A DNA stretch of 64,000 bases. Source: Spirosoma sp. KUDC1026. GTDB lineage: Bacteria; Bacteroidota; Bacteroidia; Cytophagales; Spirosomataceae. This document shows, in pieces, positions 54,085-62,274 of this stretch. Made by a program: the position numbers and the translations under genes. The notes under the pieces were generated by a model, which worked only from the letters and a program-made list of their open reading frames with translations, had not been told where the DNA came from and did no database searches. Numbering within the stretch: the first letter of the stretch is position 1; each line of letters opens with the position of its first letter. The stretch spans positions 2,588,001 through 2,652,000 of the forward strand of contig NZ_CP056032.1 in NCBI RefSeq assembly GCF_013375035.1, written 5' to 3'.

Positions 54085-54174
54085 AATTGTGAATGAGTGA
54101 ATGAGTGAATACCATCCGGCAAACAAGGTTGCGCCAGCCTATTCACTCATTCGCTCATTCACTCATTCACAATT
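54085..54174. repeat. Long inverted repeat built from 8-base units, between rbfA and the permease gene
   Basis: Arms 54085-54105 and 54154-54174 are perfectly complementary over 21 bases and extend to 26 bp with one G-T pair. Inside each arm the sequence is an 8-base tandem repeat (GTGAATGA on the left, ATTCACTC on the right, one right-hand unit varied to ATTCGCTC). The loop is about 38 bases. It begins 3 bases after the rbfA stop and ends 4 bases before the permease ATG. Confidence 0.85.
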
Positions 54175-54178
54175 AAAA

Positions 54179-55393
54179 ATGAACCTCCCCACCTGGATTG
54201 CCCGTCGGTATTTTTTCTCGAAGAAGAAGCGCAGTTTCATTAGCTGGCTCTCGGTCCTCTCTATGCTGGGCGTAGGTGTGGGGACAATGGCGCTGGTGGT
54301 GGTGCTGTCCGTTTTCAACGGGATGGAGGAGCTGAACCGGCAGATTTTCAAGACCTTCGAAGCGGACATGACCGTATCGCCCCGCCAGGGGAAACGCTTT
54401 CTGGCCTCACCGGATCTGGTCAAACGACTGCGCCAGACCCCCGGTGTTTCATTGCTGACGGCCGTGGCGCAGGACAATGCGCTGGCCCGTTACGCCGACG
54501 GACAAACGGTGGTGCGCCTGAAGGGGGTAGAGAATAATTACCTGCAACGCCAGCAACTCGACTCGGCTATGATCGACGGCAAGCGGATGCTGGAGAAAGA
54601 TGGAGTCAACTACGCGGTTGTGGCCGCGGGCGTACAAAGTGATCTGAATATCTCGGTCCTGGACATTCTGGCGCCCCTCGAAATTCTGTATCCGCAGAGC
54701 GATCAATCCTTCAACGCTCTTAACCCCGACGCGTTCAACAGCGCTTACATGACCGTTTCGGGCGTTTTCTTCATCGAATCACGGTACGATAATTTCGTGC
54801 TGGCTCCCATCACAGTAGCGCGTGATCTGTTTGGCTACGCCGAAAACGAAGTGACCTCGCTCGAAATTCAGCTGACTCCCGGTACTAACGAGAATGCCGC
54901 TAAACAGGCCCTGCAGGACGTCGTGGGCGATACGTTGCTGGTGCAGAGCCGCGATGATCTGAACACAGACCTTTATCGGACGATACGTATCGAGAAACTA
55001 CTCGTTGCCCTTACACTGGGCTTCATCATTCTGGTGGCGTCCATCAACATCTTCTTCTCGCTGTCGATGCTGGTTGTTGAAAAGAAAGAGGATATTAAAA
55101 TCATGTTTGCCCTGGGCGCTACGTCGGGCCTGATTCGCCGGATTTTCTTGACCGAAGGCGCCATCATTGCGTTATCCGGTGCCTTTGCCGGCCTGGTGCT
55201 GGGGATCGGTATCTGTCTGGCTCAGCAGCAGTACGGCTTTATCCGGATGGGAACCGTTAGCTCGGTGATCGACGCCTACCCCGTCCGGCTGGACACTAGT
55301 GACGTACTGCTGACCGCCGTGCTGGTTACGGTGCTAACGATGCTGACATCCTGGTTTCCGGCGCAACGTGCCGCCCGAATTGGAGCGATGTAA
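54179..55393 (+). CDS. LolC/LolE-type ABC transporter permease (FtsX family)
   Basis: I start at the ATG at 54179 (MNLPTWIARRYFFSKKKRSFISW), just past the inverted repeat; the frame runs open to 54101 but that part encodes repeat sequence. The protein has 404 residues with one N-terminal helix (LSMLGVGVGTMALVVVLSVF), a periplasmic MacB-like core (~60-260) and three C-terminal helices (ALTLGFIILVASINIFFSLSML, IIALSGAFAGLVLGIGICL, VLLTAVLVTVLTMLTSWF). The pattern is that of LolC/E, which extracts lipoproteins from the inner membrane. The ATPase partner is not in the window. Confidence 0.85.
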   Translation: MNLPTWIARRYFFSKKKRSFISWLSVLSMLGVGVGTMALVVVLSVFNGMEELNRQIFKTFEADMTVSPRQGKRFLASPDLVKRLRQTPGVSLLTAVAQDNALARYADGQTVVRLKGVENNYLQRQQLDSAMIDGKRMLEKDGVNYAVVAAGVQSDLNISVLDILAPLEILYPQSDQSFNALNPDAFNSAYMTVSGVFFIESRYDNFVLAPITVARDLFGYAENEVTSLEIQLTPGTNENAAKQALQDVVGDTLLVQSRDDLNTDLYRTIRIEKLLVALTLGFIILVASINIFFSLSMLVVEKKEDIKIMFALGATSGLIRRIFLTEGAIIALSGAFAGLVLGIGICLAQQQYGFIRMGTVSSVIDAYPVRLDTSDVLLTAVLVTVLTMLTSWFPAQRAARIGAM

Positions 55394-55405
55394 TAAAGCT
55401 AACAT

Positions 55406-55459
55406 ACTCTGGCAACGCTGGGGTTCGATTAGCAAACAGAATCCCAGCGTTGCCAGAGT
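55406..55459. terminator. Bidirectional terminator between permease and macroglobulin/plug genes
   Basis: ACTCTGGCAACGCTGGGGTT (55406-55425) and AATCCCAGCGTTGCCAGAGT (55440-55459) pair over 20 bases with one G-T, with a 14-base loop, followed by TTTTCATTTTC. It serves both convergent genes. Confidence 0.75.
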
Positions 55460-55475
55460 TTTCATTTTCCTAAAA

Positions 55476-58400
55476 CTAGCGCACTTTCAGTAACTGACTT
55501 ACGGCTACCGGACGCCCATCCGACGTTACGCCCTGCACTGTTACGCGGAGTACACTAGCTGTGTCAGACAGGGGAATCCGGAACGAGGTAATGCCCGTTT
55601 TGTCTGTAGCCAGCAGGGGACGCCAGTATAAAACGTTCCGGCGATCGGGGAGGGCGCTTCCTGACTCCGACAGGCGGCCGTATTTAGGAACGTAGAAGGT
55701 GCGCTCGCTGGGGTAGCCGTGCACCAGTAAATCGGTCTGATTCGCATTCGCACCCGTTTGGGCGAACCGGGCTTTTTTCGAATAGAACGCAATAACACCG
55801 TTTGCGCCACGGGCACCAAAAACAGATGCGCCTTCATTTTTGATCAGATCGATGCGCTCGATCTGCGTTGGGTTCAGCATCATCAGGGCGTTTCCTTCTT
55901 TGTTTTCGGTTAGGTACGTACCGTCGATCATGTATAAAGGCGACATCTCCTTGAGCCTAGCCTTGGCGGAGAGCATGCTGATGCCGCGAACGGTAACCAG
56001 ATAACCACCACCCGCATCAGCCGTGTTGGGCCGCACCTGTACGCCACTTAACTGTGCCGCCAACATTTCGTAAGCGTTGCCATACGCCCGTGATTTTTCG
56101 TCGAACAATACCGTAACATCGGCTTTGCCGTAGATCGCGTTCTGTTGTGCCTGCCGGGCGGCATCCATATTAGTAGCCCGCACCGTTACCTCACCCAACT
56201 GCCGTGCTGACCGGTCCCGGTAGCGATCTGCCGCGCTGATCTGCCGCTGCTGACTAGCCATCAGGAATGGTGTCAAATCCGGTAGGGAGGATGGTTCCGA
56301 CGATTTCGTGGAGAAATACCCACCCGGCTGATCAAGCCGGATCTGCGCAGTGCTGATCGGTTTGAACGTGGCCGTCGTAACCTGAGGGCGCAGATACATT
56401 GTATCGGTCATGCTGAGCCCGTCGATGGTGAAGTGGCCAAACTGATCCGCACGGGCCGATCGGGCGAAAGATTCCCCACGTGGACTGGAGAAGGTTAACA
56501 GCACAACCGAGGCTGGAATGGGCTTCTCATTTTTGTCGATGACGTATCCACTTATGCGTTGTCCCTGTAAGGAGGCCAGCTCATTTGCCAATTCTGGCTG
56601 AGTAGCTGGTGTCTGCCAGGTAAACCGACGCCAGCCCTGCGTGAGTAATAAGTCGTCCAGGGATTTGCGGCTGGCTTTTCCACCGGTCGTTACGTACTGA
56701 TTTGCCTCCTCAACCTGGCCTTTTAGCTCTCCGGTTAGCAGCAGGTGCGTACGGATGTTGGCGGATGCGGAGTCTGCTGGTAGTTGGGATTCATCGGTGA
56801 CCGTAGCGGAGCCAGTGATGGTAAGTGGTTCGTCGAACCCGTCGGCAACGCGTACCGCAAGTTGAACGGTTTCGCGTGGTAGATAGGTCGATTTGTCAGT
56901 AATGAGTCGGGCCTGAACCGGAAGCTGCCGATCCGGAATGAATACCAACCGCTCCTGCTGAGGCTGTCCCTGCGCATTGTAGAGCGTTACCTGCGCTAAG
57001 CCAACAGGAAGTTTCGCGGTGGGTATTGTTAAACTGGCTTTGCCGGATTGCAGTTGCAGCTTGGTCTGCTGAACGAGTTGCCCCCGGCTTTGTATGGTCA
57101 GATAAACCGGCTGTTGCGCCAGCGGGGCAGAAGCCTGTATTTTTAATCGCAACTGGGTGCTATCCGTAACCATGTCTGTTGCCAGCACCAAACCGTTTGG
57201 TTCGACAGTGGGCAGAGTTACTGACTGCGCTAAATCCGCACCGGTGGTAACTACCGCCCGATACGTGGTTCCCGCCTGGGGCGTTACGTCGACACTGCCG
57301 AAGCCAAGCCGATTGGTAGAGAATCGGCCCAGTTCAGTACCAGCCTGACTGACAAGTCGACCGGTTGTTGCGACGCCTTGTCCTTGTTTGTTGATGGTCT
57401 TAATACCCAGCCGGGAAGGCAGACCCGCCACCCAGTGACCACCTTCTGGCAGAAACTGCACGTCCAGCGAATCCGGTATAGTGCGCTCATTTGTCGCAGA
57501 CCTGCTGGAAGCTAGGGTCGAATCATCGGGATTAGTGGCAACTATCGTCATGTTGCGTTCGAAGGCGGGGCGGGCGTTACGTCGATCACTTTCTGAGTAA
57601 GCCTGCAACCGATACGTACCCGTCGCCAGCGAATCGGGCACCCGTAGCCAACCCGCCCCGCGGCCCTCCTGCACCCGTACCCACTGATGGCTCAGGACGC
57701 GTCCAGAGGGAGAAAGCAGTTCCAGATGCAGCGGATTATCGCCCGCCAGCTGAGTAACGGGTTCGTGGGTTTGCGGATCGAGGATGTAGCTGCTAAACCA
57801 GAGGGTATCGCCCGATAGATAAAGGCCTTTGTCTGTCTGAACGAACACGGTAGGAGCACTATTCTGCTGCTGATTCGTCCAGCGTTTGGCTACCTCCCGG
57901 CTGATTGTATCCAGGGGCAGTAGGGTGCCGTCCTCCGTTGGCAGAGCGATAGTCTGTGCGGGAGAAACAGTAGCTGGTTTCCAGTCGGCCGGTAGGAGGT
58001 TGGATAGCCGGTCGTCGCTCATGGCCCCCCGGATTTCCAGGCCATTGGGTTGCGCTACCCAGCCGTCGGTGGTCACTAGCGCAGCTTTGCCTTTGGGGAG
58101 GTAGACAAGCGAATAAGCGTAAGGCATTTCTTTGTACGGCGTGGTACTGCCCGCCCGCTGGCGAGTATAGAACACTTCCAGCGGTTTGATGCTACGTAGC
58201 AGCCGCTCGGTAGCCAGACTCGCGGGTTTAATGATGCTGTCGGCTTGGGCGGGTACCGTAGGCATCCGTTCTGAACGTTGCATTACCGGTACGGACGGGT
58301 TCGCTGGCACCGCAAAATTGGCTTCATAAACCAGGAAGCCTTCTTTCTCGTAGGTACCCGCTACCAAGCTGGTGAGCAGATGGCGTAATGAACCCTGGTA

Positions 58401-59063
58401 AGCTTTTTGACGGTTTTTCTCCCAGCGCTGCGCCTGTTCCGTATTGTCGGGCGTCAGCAACTCAAACCGGCTGGTGCCAGCGTAGTACGTAGCGCCCCGG
58501 TGGTGATCGAAATGCAGGAGGCTATAATAGACCCGGTAGCCCAGGGCCAGGTTTTCAATGAGCAGTGGTTCGCTGGCCCGCGCCGTCAGCTTTCCGTCCT
58601 GGCTGGTCAGGACAACGGCATCCATATTTTTAATCTGGCAGCGATTGGCAAAAGATGTATTGCCGAGCAGTTCGCGCTCAAACACGCGGACCATCCGGTC
58701 ATAGGCCCTGGTTCGGCGGGCGGTTACTGTAATGGTTTGTAAAGCTTTGCTTTCCGGCTTGAGGCTAAGCTGTAACGCGCGGTCAGTGGTTAAGCGGAGG
58801 GTCTGTCGGCTGGTGACGAAGCCCAGCGCACTGGCTACCAGTTCGGAGGTTCCGGTGGGTAAGCCGGTTAGCTGGTAATTCCCTTGGGCGTCGGCGGTTG
58901 TTCCCTGCGTCGATGCGTTCAGATAGACATTGGCAAAGGGAACAGGCTGATTGGTTGCGGCATCCAGCACCCGCCCGGTCAGGGTAATGGTTGTCGATTG
59001 TCCGAAGGCCGTGGCCAGCGTTAGGCCCAGGAGTAGAAATAGGCTTACTAGACGTGCGTTCAT
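55476..59063 (-). CDS. 1195-residue exported protein: carboxypeptidase-regulatory domain, MG2-like domain and SusC-type TonB plug, no barrel
   Basis: A signal peptide (LFLLLGLTLATAFGQS) precedes a CarboxypepD_reg-like domain (25-110: TGRVLDAATNQPVPFANVYLNAS). A middle region follows, with macroglobulin MG2-like signature VFVQTDKGLYLSGDTLWFSSY (~400-425) and several beta-sandwich segments, then a second regulatory-like fold (ISGYVIDKNEKPIPASVVLL, ~860). A TonB plug-like domain lies at ~975-1100: YEMLAAQLSGVQV, YLVTVRGISM, DGTYLTENKEG and IERIDLIKNEGASVFGARGANGVI. Only ~95 residues follow, so there is no beta-barrel. It may contact a SusC barrel or proteases; function unknown. Monocistronic. 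Confidence 0.82.
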   Translation of the reverse strand: MNARLVSLFLLLGLTLATAFGQSTTITLTGRVLDAATNQPVPFANVYLNASTQGTTADAQGNYQLTGLPTGTSELVASALGFVTSRQTLRLTTDRALQLSLKPESKALQTITVTARRTRAYDRMVRVFERELLGNTSFANRCQIKNMDAVVLTSQDGKLTARASEPLLIENLALGYRVYYSLLHFDHHRGATYYAGTSRFELLTPDNTEQAQRWEKNRQKAYQGSLRHLLTSLVAGTYEKEGFLVYEANFAVPANPSVPVMQRSERMPTVPAQADSIIKPASLATERLLRSIKPLEVFYTRQRAGSTTPYKEMPYAYSLVYLPKGKAALVTTDGWVAQPNGLEIRGAMSDDRLSNLLPADWKPATVSPAQTIALPTEDGTLLPLDTISREVAKRWTNQQQNSAPTVFVQTDKGLYLSGDTLWFSSYILDPQTHEPVTQLAGDNPLHLELLSPSGRVLSHQWVRVQEGRGAGWLRVPDSLATGTYRLQAYSESDRRNARPAFERNMTIVATNPDDSTLASSRSATNERTIPDSLDVQFLPEGGHWVAGLPSRLGIKTINKQGQGVATTGRLVSQAGTELGRFSTNRLGFGSVDVTPQAGTTYRAVVTTGADLAQSVTLPTVEPNGLVLATDMVTDSTQLRLKIQASAPLAQQPVYLTIQSRGQLVQQTKLQLQSGKASLTIPTAKLPVGLAQVTLYNAQGQPQQERLVFIPDRQLPVQARLITDKSTYLPRETVQLAVRVADGFDEPLTITGSATVTDESQLPADSASANIRTHLLLTGELKGQVEEANQYVTTGGKASRKSLDDLLLTQGWRRFTWQTPATQPELANELASLQGQRISGYVIDKNEKPIPASVVLLTFSSPRGESFARSARADQFGHFTIDGLSMTDTMYLRPQVTTATFKPISTAQIRLDQPGGYFSTKSSEPSSLPDLTPFLMASQQRQISAADRYRDRSARQLGEVTVRATNMDAARQAQQNAIYGKADVTVLFDEKSRAYGNAYEMLAAQLSGVQVRPNTADAGGGYLVTVRGISMLSAKARLKEMSPLYMIDGTYLTENKEGNALMMLNPTQIERIDLIKNEGASVFGARGANGVIAFYSKKARFAQTGANANQTDLLVHGYPSERTFYVPKYGRLSESGSALPDRRNVLYWRPLLATDKTGITSFRIPLSDTASVLRVTVQGVTSDGRPVAVSQLLKVR

Positions 59064-59186
59064 ATCGTAAAAAAACTAAAGCAGGACAGATGATAAGTCG
59101 TCTGATAATCAACGACAACTAATTCTGAAAAGCTAGTATACAACGCTAATTACTCATTTAAAAATACCTATCAATAAAATGGCCGT

Positions 59187-59708
59187 TTACCTGTTGCGAA
59201 TACGGTAAATAAGTACGGGGTTATTTGCGTAAATAGTGCGTTTTTCGGCGCTCATCCCGGTTTTTAACGCTACTGCCTGCGAAGGAATATTCTCTTCGTG
59301 GATGATTGAAATCAGACTGTCGCTAAGCCCGTTGGCAAACGCGTACTCCCGGCAGGCGTTGGCGGCTTCGGTGGCATAGCCCTGCTTCCAGAACTGCGGC
59401 AGTATGGAATAGCCAACCTCCAGCTCGTCCAGACCATCAACAACCTGAACGAGCAGGCCGCACTGTCCAACAAACGCGCCCGTCTGTTTGTCGATCAGTA
59501 CGTTCATGCCGCCTTTGTTGTGCTGGTAGCGGTAAAACGTCTTATCAAACCACTGCTGGCAGTTGCGTACCGGATCGCTGGGTTCCCCCGCCCAGTACTG
59601 GGTTGACTGTGGATGGTCGTAGAAAGGAAGCCACGAGTCAAAATCATCAGGCTGCAAGGGCCTGAATCGTAGGCGTTCCGACTCGTGACCGGTGAGAAGA
59701 TAGCTCAT
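59187..59708 (-). CDS. GNAT acetyltransferase, RimJ/RimL type
   Basis: The protein has 173 residues. The RimJ-like start ESERLRFRPLQPDDFDSWLPFY is followed by TGAFVGQCGLLVQ, GYSILPQFWKQGYATEAANACREYAF (acetyl-CoA loop, Q-x-x-G-Y-A) and SIIHEENIPSQAVALKTGM. It acetylates an amino group on a protein N-terminus or small molecule; the target is not evident. Cytoplasmic, monocistronic; 78 bases downstream of the DUF4153 gene on the same strand. Confidence 0.87.
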   Translation of the reverse strand: MSYLLTGHESERLRFRPLQPDDFDSWLPFYDHPQSTQYWAGEPSDPVRNCQQWFDKTFYRYQHNKGGMNVLIDKQTGAFVGQCGLLVQVVDGLDELEVGYSILPQFWKQGYATEAANACREYAFANGLSDSLISIIHEENIPSQAVALKTGMSAEKRTIYANNPVLIYRIRNR

Positions 59709-59786
59709 AAACGCAGCAGAAAGACAGAACAGATAGCGTGCTAACTGATAGTTAGTTGTGGTGGTAATCTACCTGATTTCTAGGGA

Positions 59787-61031
59787 TTATTTAAAGCCGA
59801 ACAGCAGCGGGAGTAGGAAGGTGACGACCGCACTCCAGATGCTGTAGACCGGCAGGAATAGGGTCATGGATTGGCCTACCTGTGAAAGGTCATTTTTACG
59901 GAGCATGGTTCCCCAGAGTCGTGTGGCTACGTAGAACAGATGAATGAGGATCAGGACATTGCCGCCCAGTATGGCCAGCCGGTTAGGAGTTATGCCCCAT
60001 TCGGAAATTCGGAACAGTACGGCCGACAAAGCAATACCATTGATCAGGATCGTCACGGCCGACAGGAAGAAAAGAACAATGCTCTGCATCAGGTTCTTAC
60101 TGCTAGGAGACGCTTCGGCCACCGAGAAAAAAATAAGCGCCATGACGCCAATCAACAGAAGGTTGAAAATCAGCAGGAACTCCCGGTCGTGATACGGATC
60201 TTTCCCCGAGCTGATGGTAGCAACCAGATAAATGATCAGCATAAGCAAGGCTACCGGGCTGAACAGGTTGGCAATGACCGGCGACACTTTGTTGACTAAG
60301 CCGGGTTGAACCTGGGTCAGAAACGTAGCAACAATAGGCACGGCTGATAAGCCGCATAGCACGACGTAATTAAAATAAAACTTCTGGATGTGCCAGCCGA
60401 TTAGTTCGAACAGGCCGATCGTGAGTCCGGTCGTGAGTCCACCCGCGATCAATAACAGGGCCATCATAACGGCCAGCTCACCGTTGTACCGCAGAAAACC
60501 CAGCCAGCTGGCTCCGTTTCTCAGCTTTCCGCCACCGAACGTAAATCCCAGCAGGGACCACAGCCACAGGGGTAGGTGAATACAGGATAAAATCAACGTA
60601 TCGCTGGTTTGGCCTTTGGGCAGCGAGTTGATAAATAGGGCTGCCAGCAGGATAAAGCCAGTCAGCCAGATTCCTGTTTTGCCGGAGATTTCGTTCTTCC
60701 AGGCGAAGTAGGCGATTAGCACGGGAAAGACGATGAAGCTGACGTTGCGCGTGTAAAAAAACTCCTGGTCAAGCGACAGAATTTCCGGGAGTTTGGCCAG
60801 CAGAGCCGCGCACAGGGCAGCCCCAACAACAAAGATTCGCTCATTGGCGGTGCCCCAGATCAGCTCATCTTGGTTGTAGTTCAAACGCTGATACCAGCCT
60901 TCCGCGAGTGGGTTGTCGTGCAGCTGGGGATAGAGGTCGTTGAATGTCGTTTTAAAGGTTGGCTTGTTGGCCCGGTACAACGTTTCCAGCTGTCGGGGGC
61001 TGTCCAGGTTCTGTAGGATGTCTTCGCGCAT
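59787..61031 (-). CDS. DUF4153-like polytopic membrane protein
   Basis: The protein has 414 residues. The soluble N-terminal ~65 residues (DILQNLDSPRQLETLYRANKPTFKTTFNDLYPQL and GTANERIF) are characteristic of Bacteroidota DUF4153 proteins. About ten to eleven hydrophobic helices follow. Function unknown. It lies 55 bases after the winged-helix regulator gene, and a copy of the operator-like motif (61047-61071) sits in that gap, 16 bases before its ATG, so control by that regulator is likely. Confidence 0.75.
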   Translation of the reverse strand: MREDILQNLDSPRQLETLYRANKPTFKTTFNDLYPQLHDNPLAEGWYQRLNYNQDELIWGTANERIFVVGAALCAALLAKLPEILSLDQEFFYTRNVSFIVFPVLIAYFAWKNEISGKTGIWLTGFILLAALFINSLPKGQTSDTLILSCIHLPLWLWSLLGFTFGGGKLRNGASWLGFLRYNGELAVMMALLLIAGGLTTGLTIGLFELIGWHIQKFYFNYVVLCGLSAVPIVATFLTQVQPGLVNKVSPVIANLFSPVALLMLIIYLVATISSGKDPYHDREFLLIFNLLLIGVMALIFFSVAEASPSSKNLMQSIVLFFLSAVTILINGIALSAVLFRISEWGITPNRLAILGGNVLILIHLFYVATRLWGTMLRKNDLSQVGQSMTLFLPVYSIWSAVVTFLLPLLFGFK

Positions 61032-61046
61032 GGGAGTATGGAGTTT

Positions 61047-61071
61047 TGTAAAGTACTTTGAATTTCAGAGT
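61047..61071 (-). promoter_or_regulatory. Operator-like motif, copy 2, before the DUF4153 gene
   Basis: TGTAAAGTACTTTGAA (61047-61062) is identical to the motif at 62111-62126, and the next 9 bases match at 6 positions. The dyad ACTTTG-N5-CAGAGT has one mismatch. Probable binding site for the winged-helix regulator encoded next door. Confidence 0.55.
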
Positions 61072-61086
61072 GAACGGATAAAAAAA

Positions 61087-61392
61087 TTATGTAGTCTTAT
61101 TGCTCATTATCAGGCGCTCCAGCGCATCCAGGTGATTTCTGAACGCTGTGATTCCCTGCGTAGTGACCTGGTACCGGGTGTTCGGCTTGCGCCCGATAAA
61201 CTGTTTTTCAACCAGCAGGTAACCCGCTTCTTCCAACGCCCGCAGGTGACTGGACAGGTTGCCGTCAGTGAGCTGTAATGCCTGTTTCAGATACGAGAAG
61301 TCCACGCTATCTGCCACCAGCAGAACCGACATAATGCCCAGCCGGGCCCGACTCTCGAAGTCTTTATTGATATGTTTTATGTAGTCATTCAC
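61087..61392 (-). CDS. Winged-helix (HTH_34-like) transcriptional regulator
   Basis: The protein has 101 residues and is a single winged-helix domain: SRARLGIMSVLLVADSVDFSYLKQALQLTDGNLSSHLRALEEAGYLLVEKQFIGRKPNTRYQVTTQGITAFRNHLDAL. The recognition helix is TDGNLSSHLRALEEAG and the wing IGRKPNTRYQVT. This small family, MarR/ArsR-related, commonly sits beside DUF4153 membrane-protein genes in Bacteroidota. It probably represses the flanking membrane genes through the shared motif seen at 61047 and 62111 (inference). The ligand is unknown. Confidence 0.87.
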   Translation of the reverse strand: MNDYIKHINKDFESRARLGIMSVLLVADSVDFSYLKQALQLTDGNLSSHLRALEEAGYLLVEKQFIGRKPNTRYQVTTQGITAFRNHLDALERLIMSNKTT

Positions 61393-61412
61393 CGTTTCCT
61401 GACCAGACTATT

Positions 61413-61440
61413 ATCCCGTTCGCTGATGCGATTGCGAACG
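61413..61440 (-). terminator. Hairpin between the 208-aa membrane gene and the regulator gene
   Basis: CCCGTTCGC and GCGAACGGG pair perfectly over 9 bases with a 10-base loop. It has no clear T-run on the minus strand, so it may be an attenuator or mRNA-stability element. Confidence 0.4.
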
Positions 61441-61487
61441 GGTTGATTGCTATCATTACCTCACGTTTCCGGCGACAACCAAGCGAC

Positions 61488-62111
61488 CTACTCCTTCTCG
61501 TATTTGTAATACAATAGCGCCTCGTAGAGGATATTCAATCCACCAAACCCGACTCCCCAGGCCAGCAGCCCGTACTTGATCCAGAAGCCGGCCAACAGAC
61601 CAACGATTAGCTGACCCATACCCAGATAACGGAGTTCCGTAAAGGTGTACTTGCTGCTATTGATCAATGCCAGGCCGTAAAAGACGAGCATCGAAGGCGC
61701 TACCAGATAAAAGAGCTGGTGATGTACCAGTATTAGACAAAACACCCCACCCGCCAGCAGTGGAATCCCCAGGTTCGTGAACAGACGCTGCCCCTGAATG
61801 TGCCAGATGGATTCCTGCGCCTTCCGGGCTTTCAGGCTGGTCAGAAAAAGCACCGATCCCAGCGCCAGCACTAAAGCGGTTCCGGCAACCAGCCCTAGAA
61901 ATGTACCCGTTTCCTGGGTAAGCTTACCCTGATACAGATCGGCATACGACAGGTTCTGTTGACTCAGATACCAGTATACAACGCCCACACTAACCAGCGC
62001 TATAATTCCGGCCACTATGCCTGACAGGCCACTGAGCCAGGTAAAGCGGGAGGAGCGCTGCATCAGGTTGCGAATCTCCTGTAAGGCCGCGAGTTCTTCT
62101 TGATGTGCCAT
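61488..62111 (-). CDS. Four- to six-helix membrane protein, unknown, partner of the winged-helix regulator
   Basis: I start at the Met at 62111 (MAHQEELAALQEIRNLMQRS), giving 207 residues; a Met at 62168 would run through the operator-like motif. A short cytoplasmic helix is followed by hydrophobic helices (LSGIVAGIIALVSVGVVYWYL, TFLGLVAGTALVLALGSVLFL, LGIPLLAGGVFCLILVHHQLF, LGMGQLIVGLLAGFWIKYGLL). No enzyme motif is seen. Promoter and operator-like motif overlap directly upstream. Likely in one regulatory unit with the regulator and the DUF4153 gene. Confidence 0.72.
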   Translation of the reverse strand: MAHQEELAALQEIRNLMQRSSRFTWLSGLSGIVAGIIALVSVGVVYWYLSQQNLSYADLYQGKLTQETGTFLGLVAGTALVLALGSVLFLTSLKARKAQESIWHIQGQRLFTNLGIPLLAGGVFCLILVHHQLFYLVAPSMLVFYGLALINSSKYTFTELRYLGMGQLIVGLLAGFWIKYGLLAWGVGFGGLNILYEALLYYKYEKE

Positions 62112-62135
62112 GTAAAGTACTTTGAAATCCAAAGT
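62111..62135 (-). promoter_or_regulatory. Operator-like motif, copy 1, before the 207-aa membrane gene
   Basis: TGTAAAGTACTTTGAA (62111-62126) followed by ATCCAAAGT holds the perfect dyad ACTTTG-N5-CAAAGT (62119-62135). It touches the ATG and overlaps the -7 element at 62130-62137, a placement that would block transcription. Confidence 0.6.
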
Positions 62136-62158
62136 TATAATAAATTGGTTGCACGCAA
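62130..62158 (-). promoter_or_regulatory. Candidate promoter of the 207-aa membrane gene
   Basis: On the minus strand: TTG (62158-62156), an 18-base spacer, then TAACTTTG (62137-62130), an exact -7 match. The -7 element lies within the operator-like dyad. Confidence 0.45.
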
Positions 62159-62213
62159 CAGCATACAAGAAAAATTTATGGTTCGTTTGAGAAATTCGTA
62201 GTTGTCTGTAGAT

Positions 62214-62250
62214 CAGAACGCCCGCTCCTGACTCAGGAGCGGGCGTTCTG
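62214..62250 (-). terminator. Terminator after the sugar-transporter gene
   Basis: An 18-bp perfect inverted repeat around one base (62232), core CGCCCGCTCCTGA / TCAGGAGCGGGCG. It lies 24 bases after the transporter stop. Confidence 0.65.
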
Positions 62251-62274
62251 GTGAGATTTTACAGCGTCGTTGTC

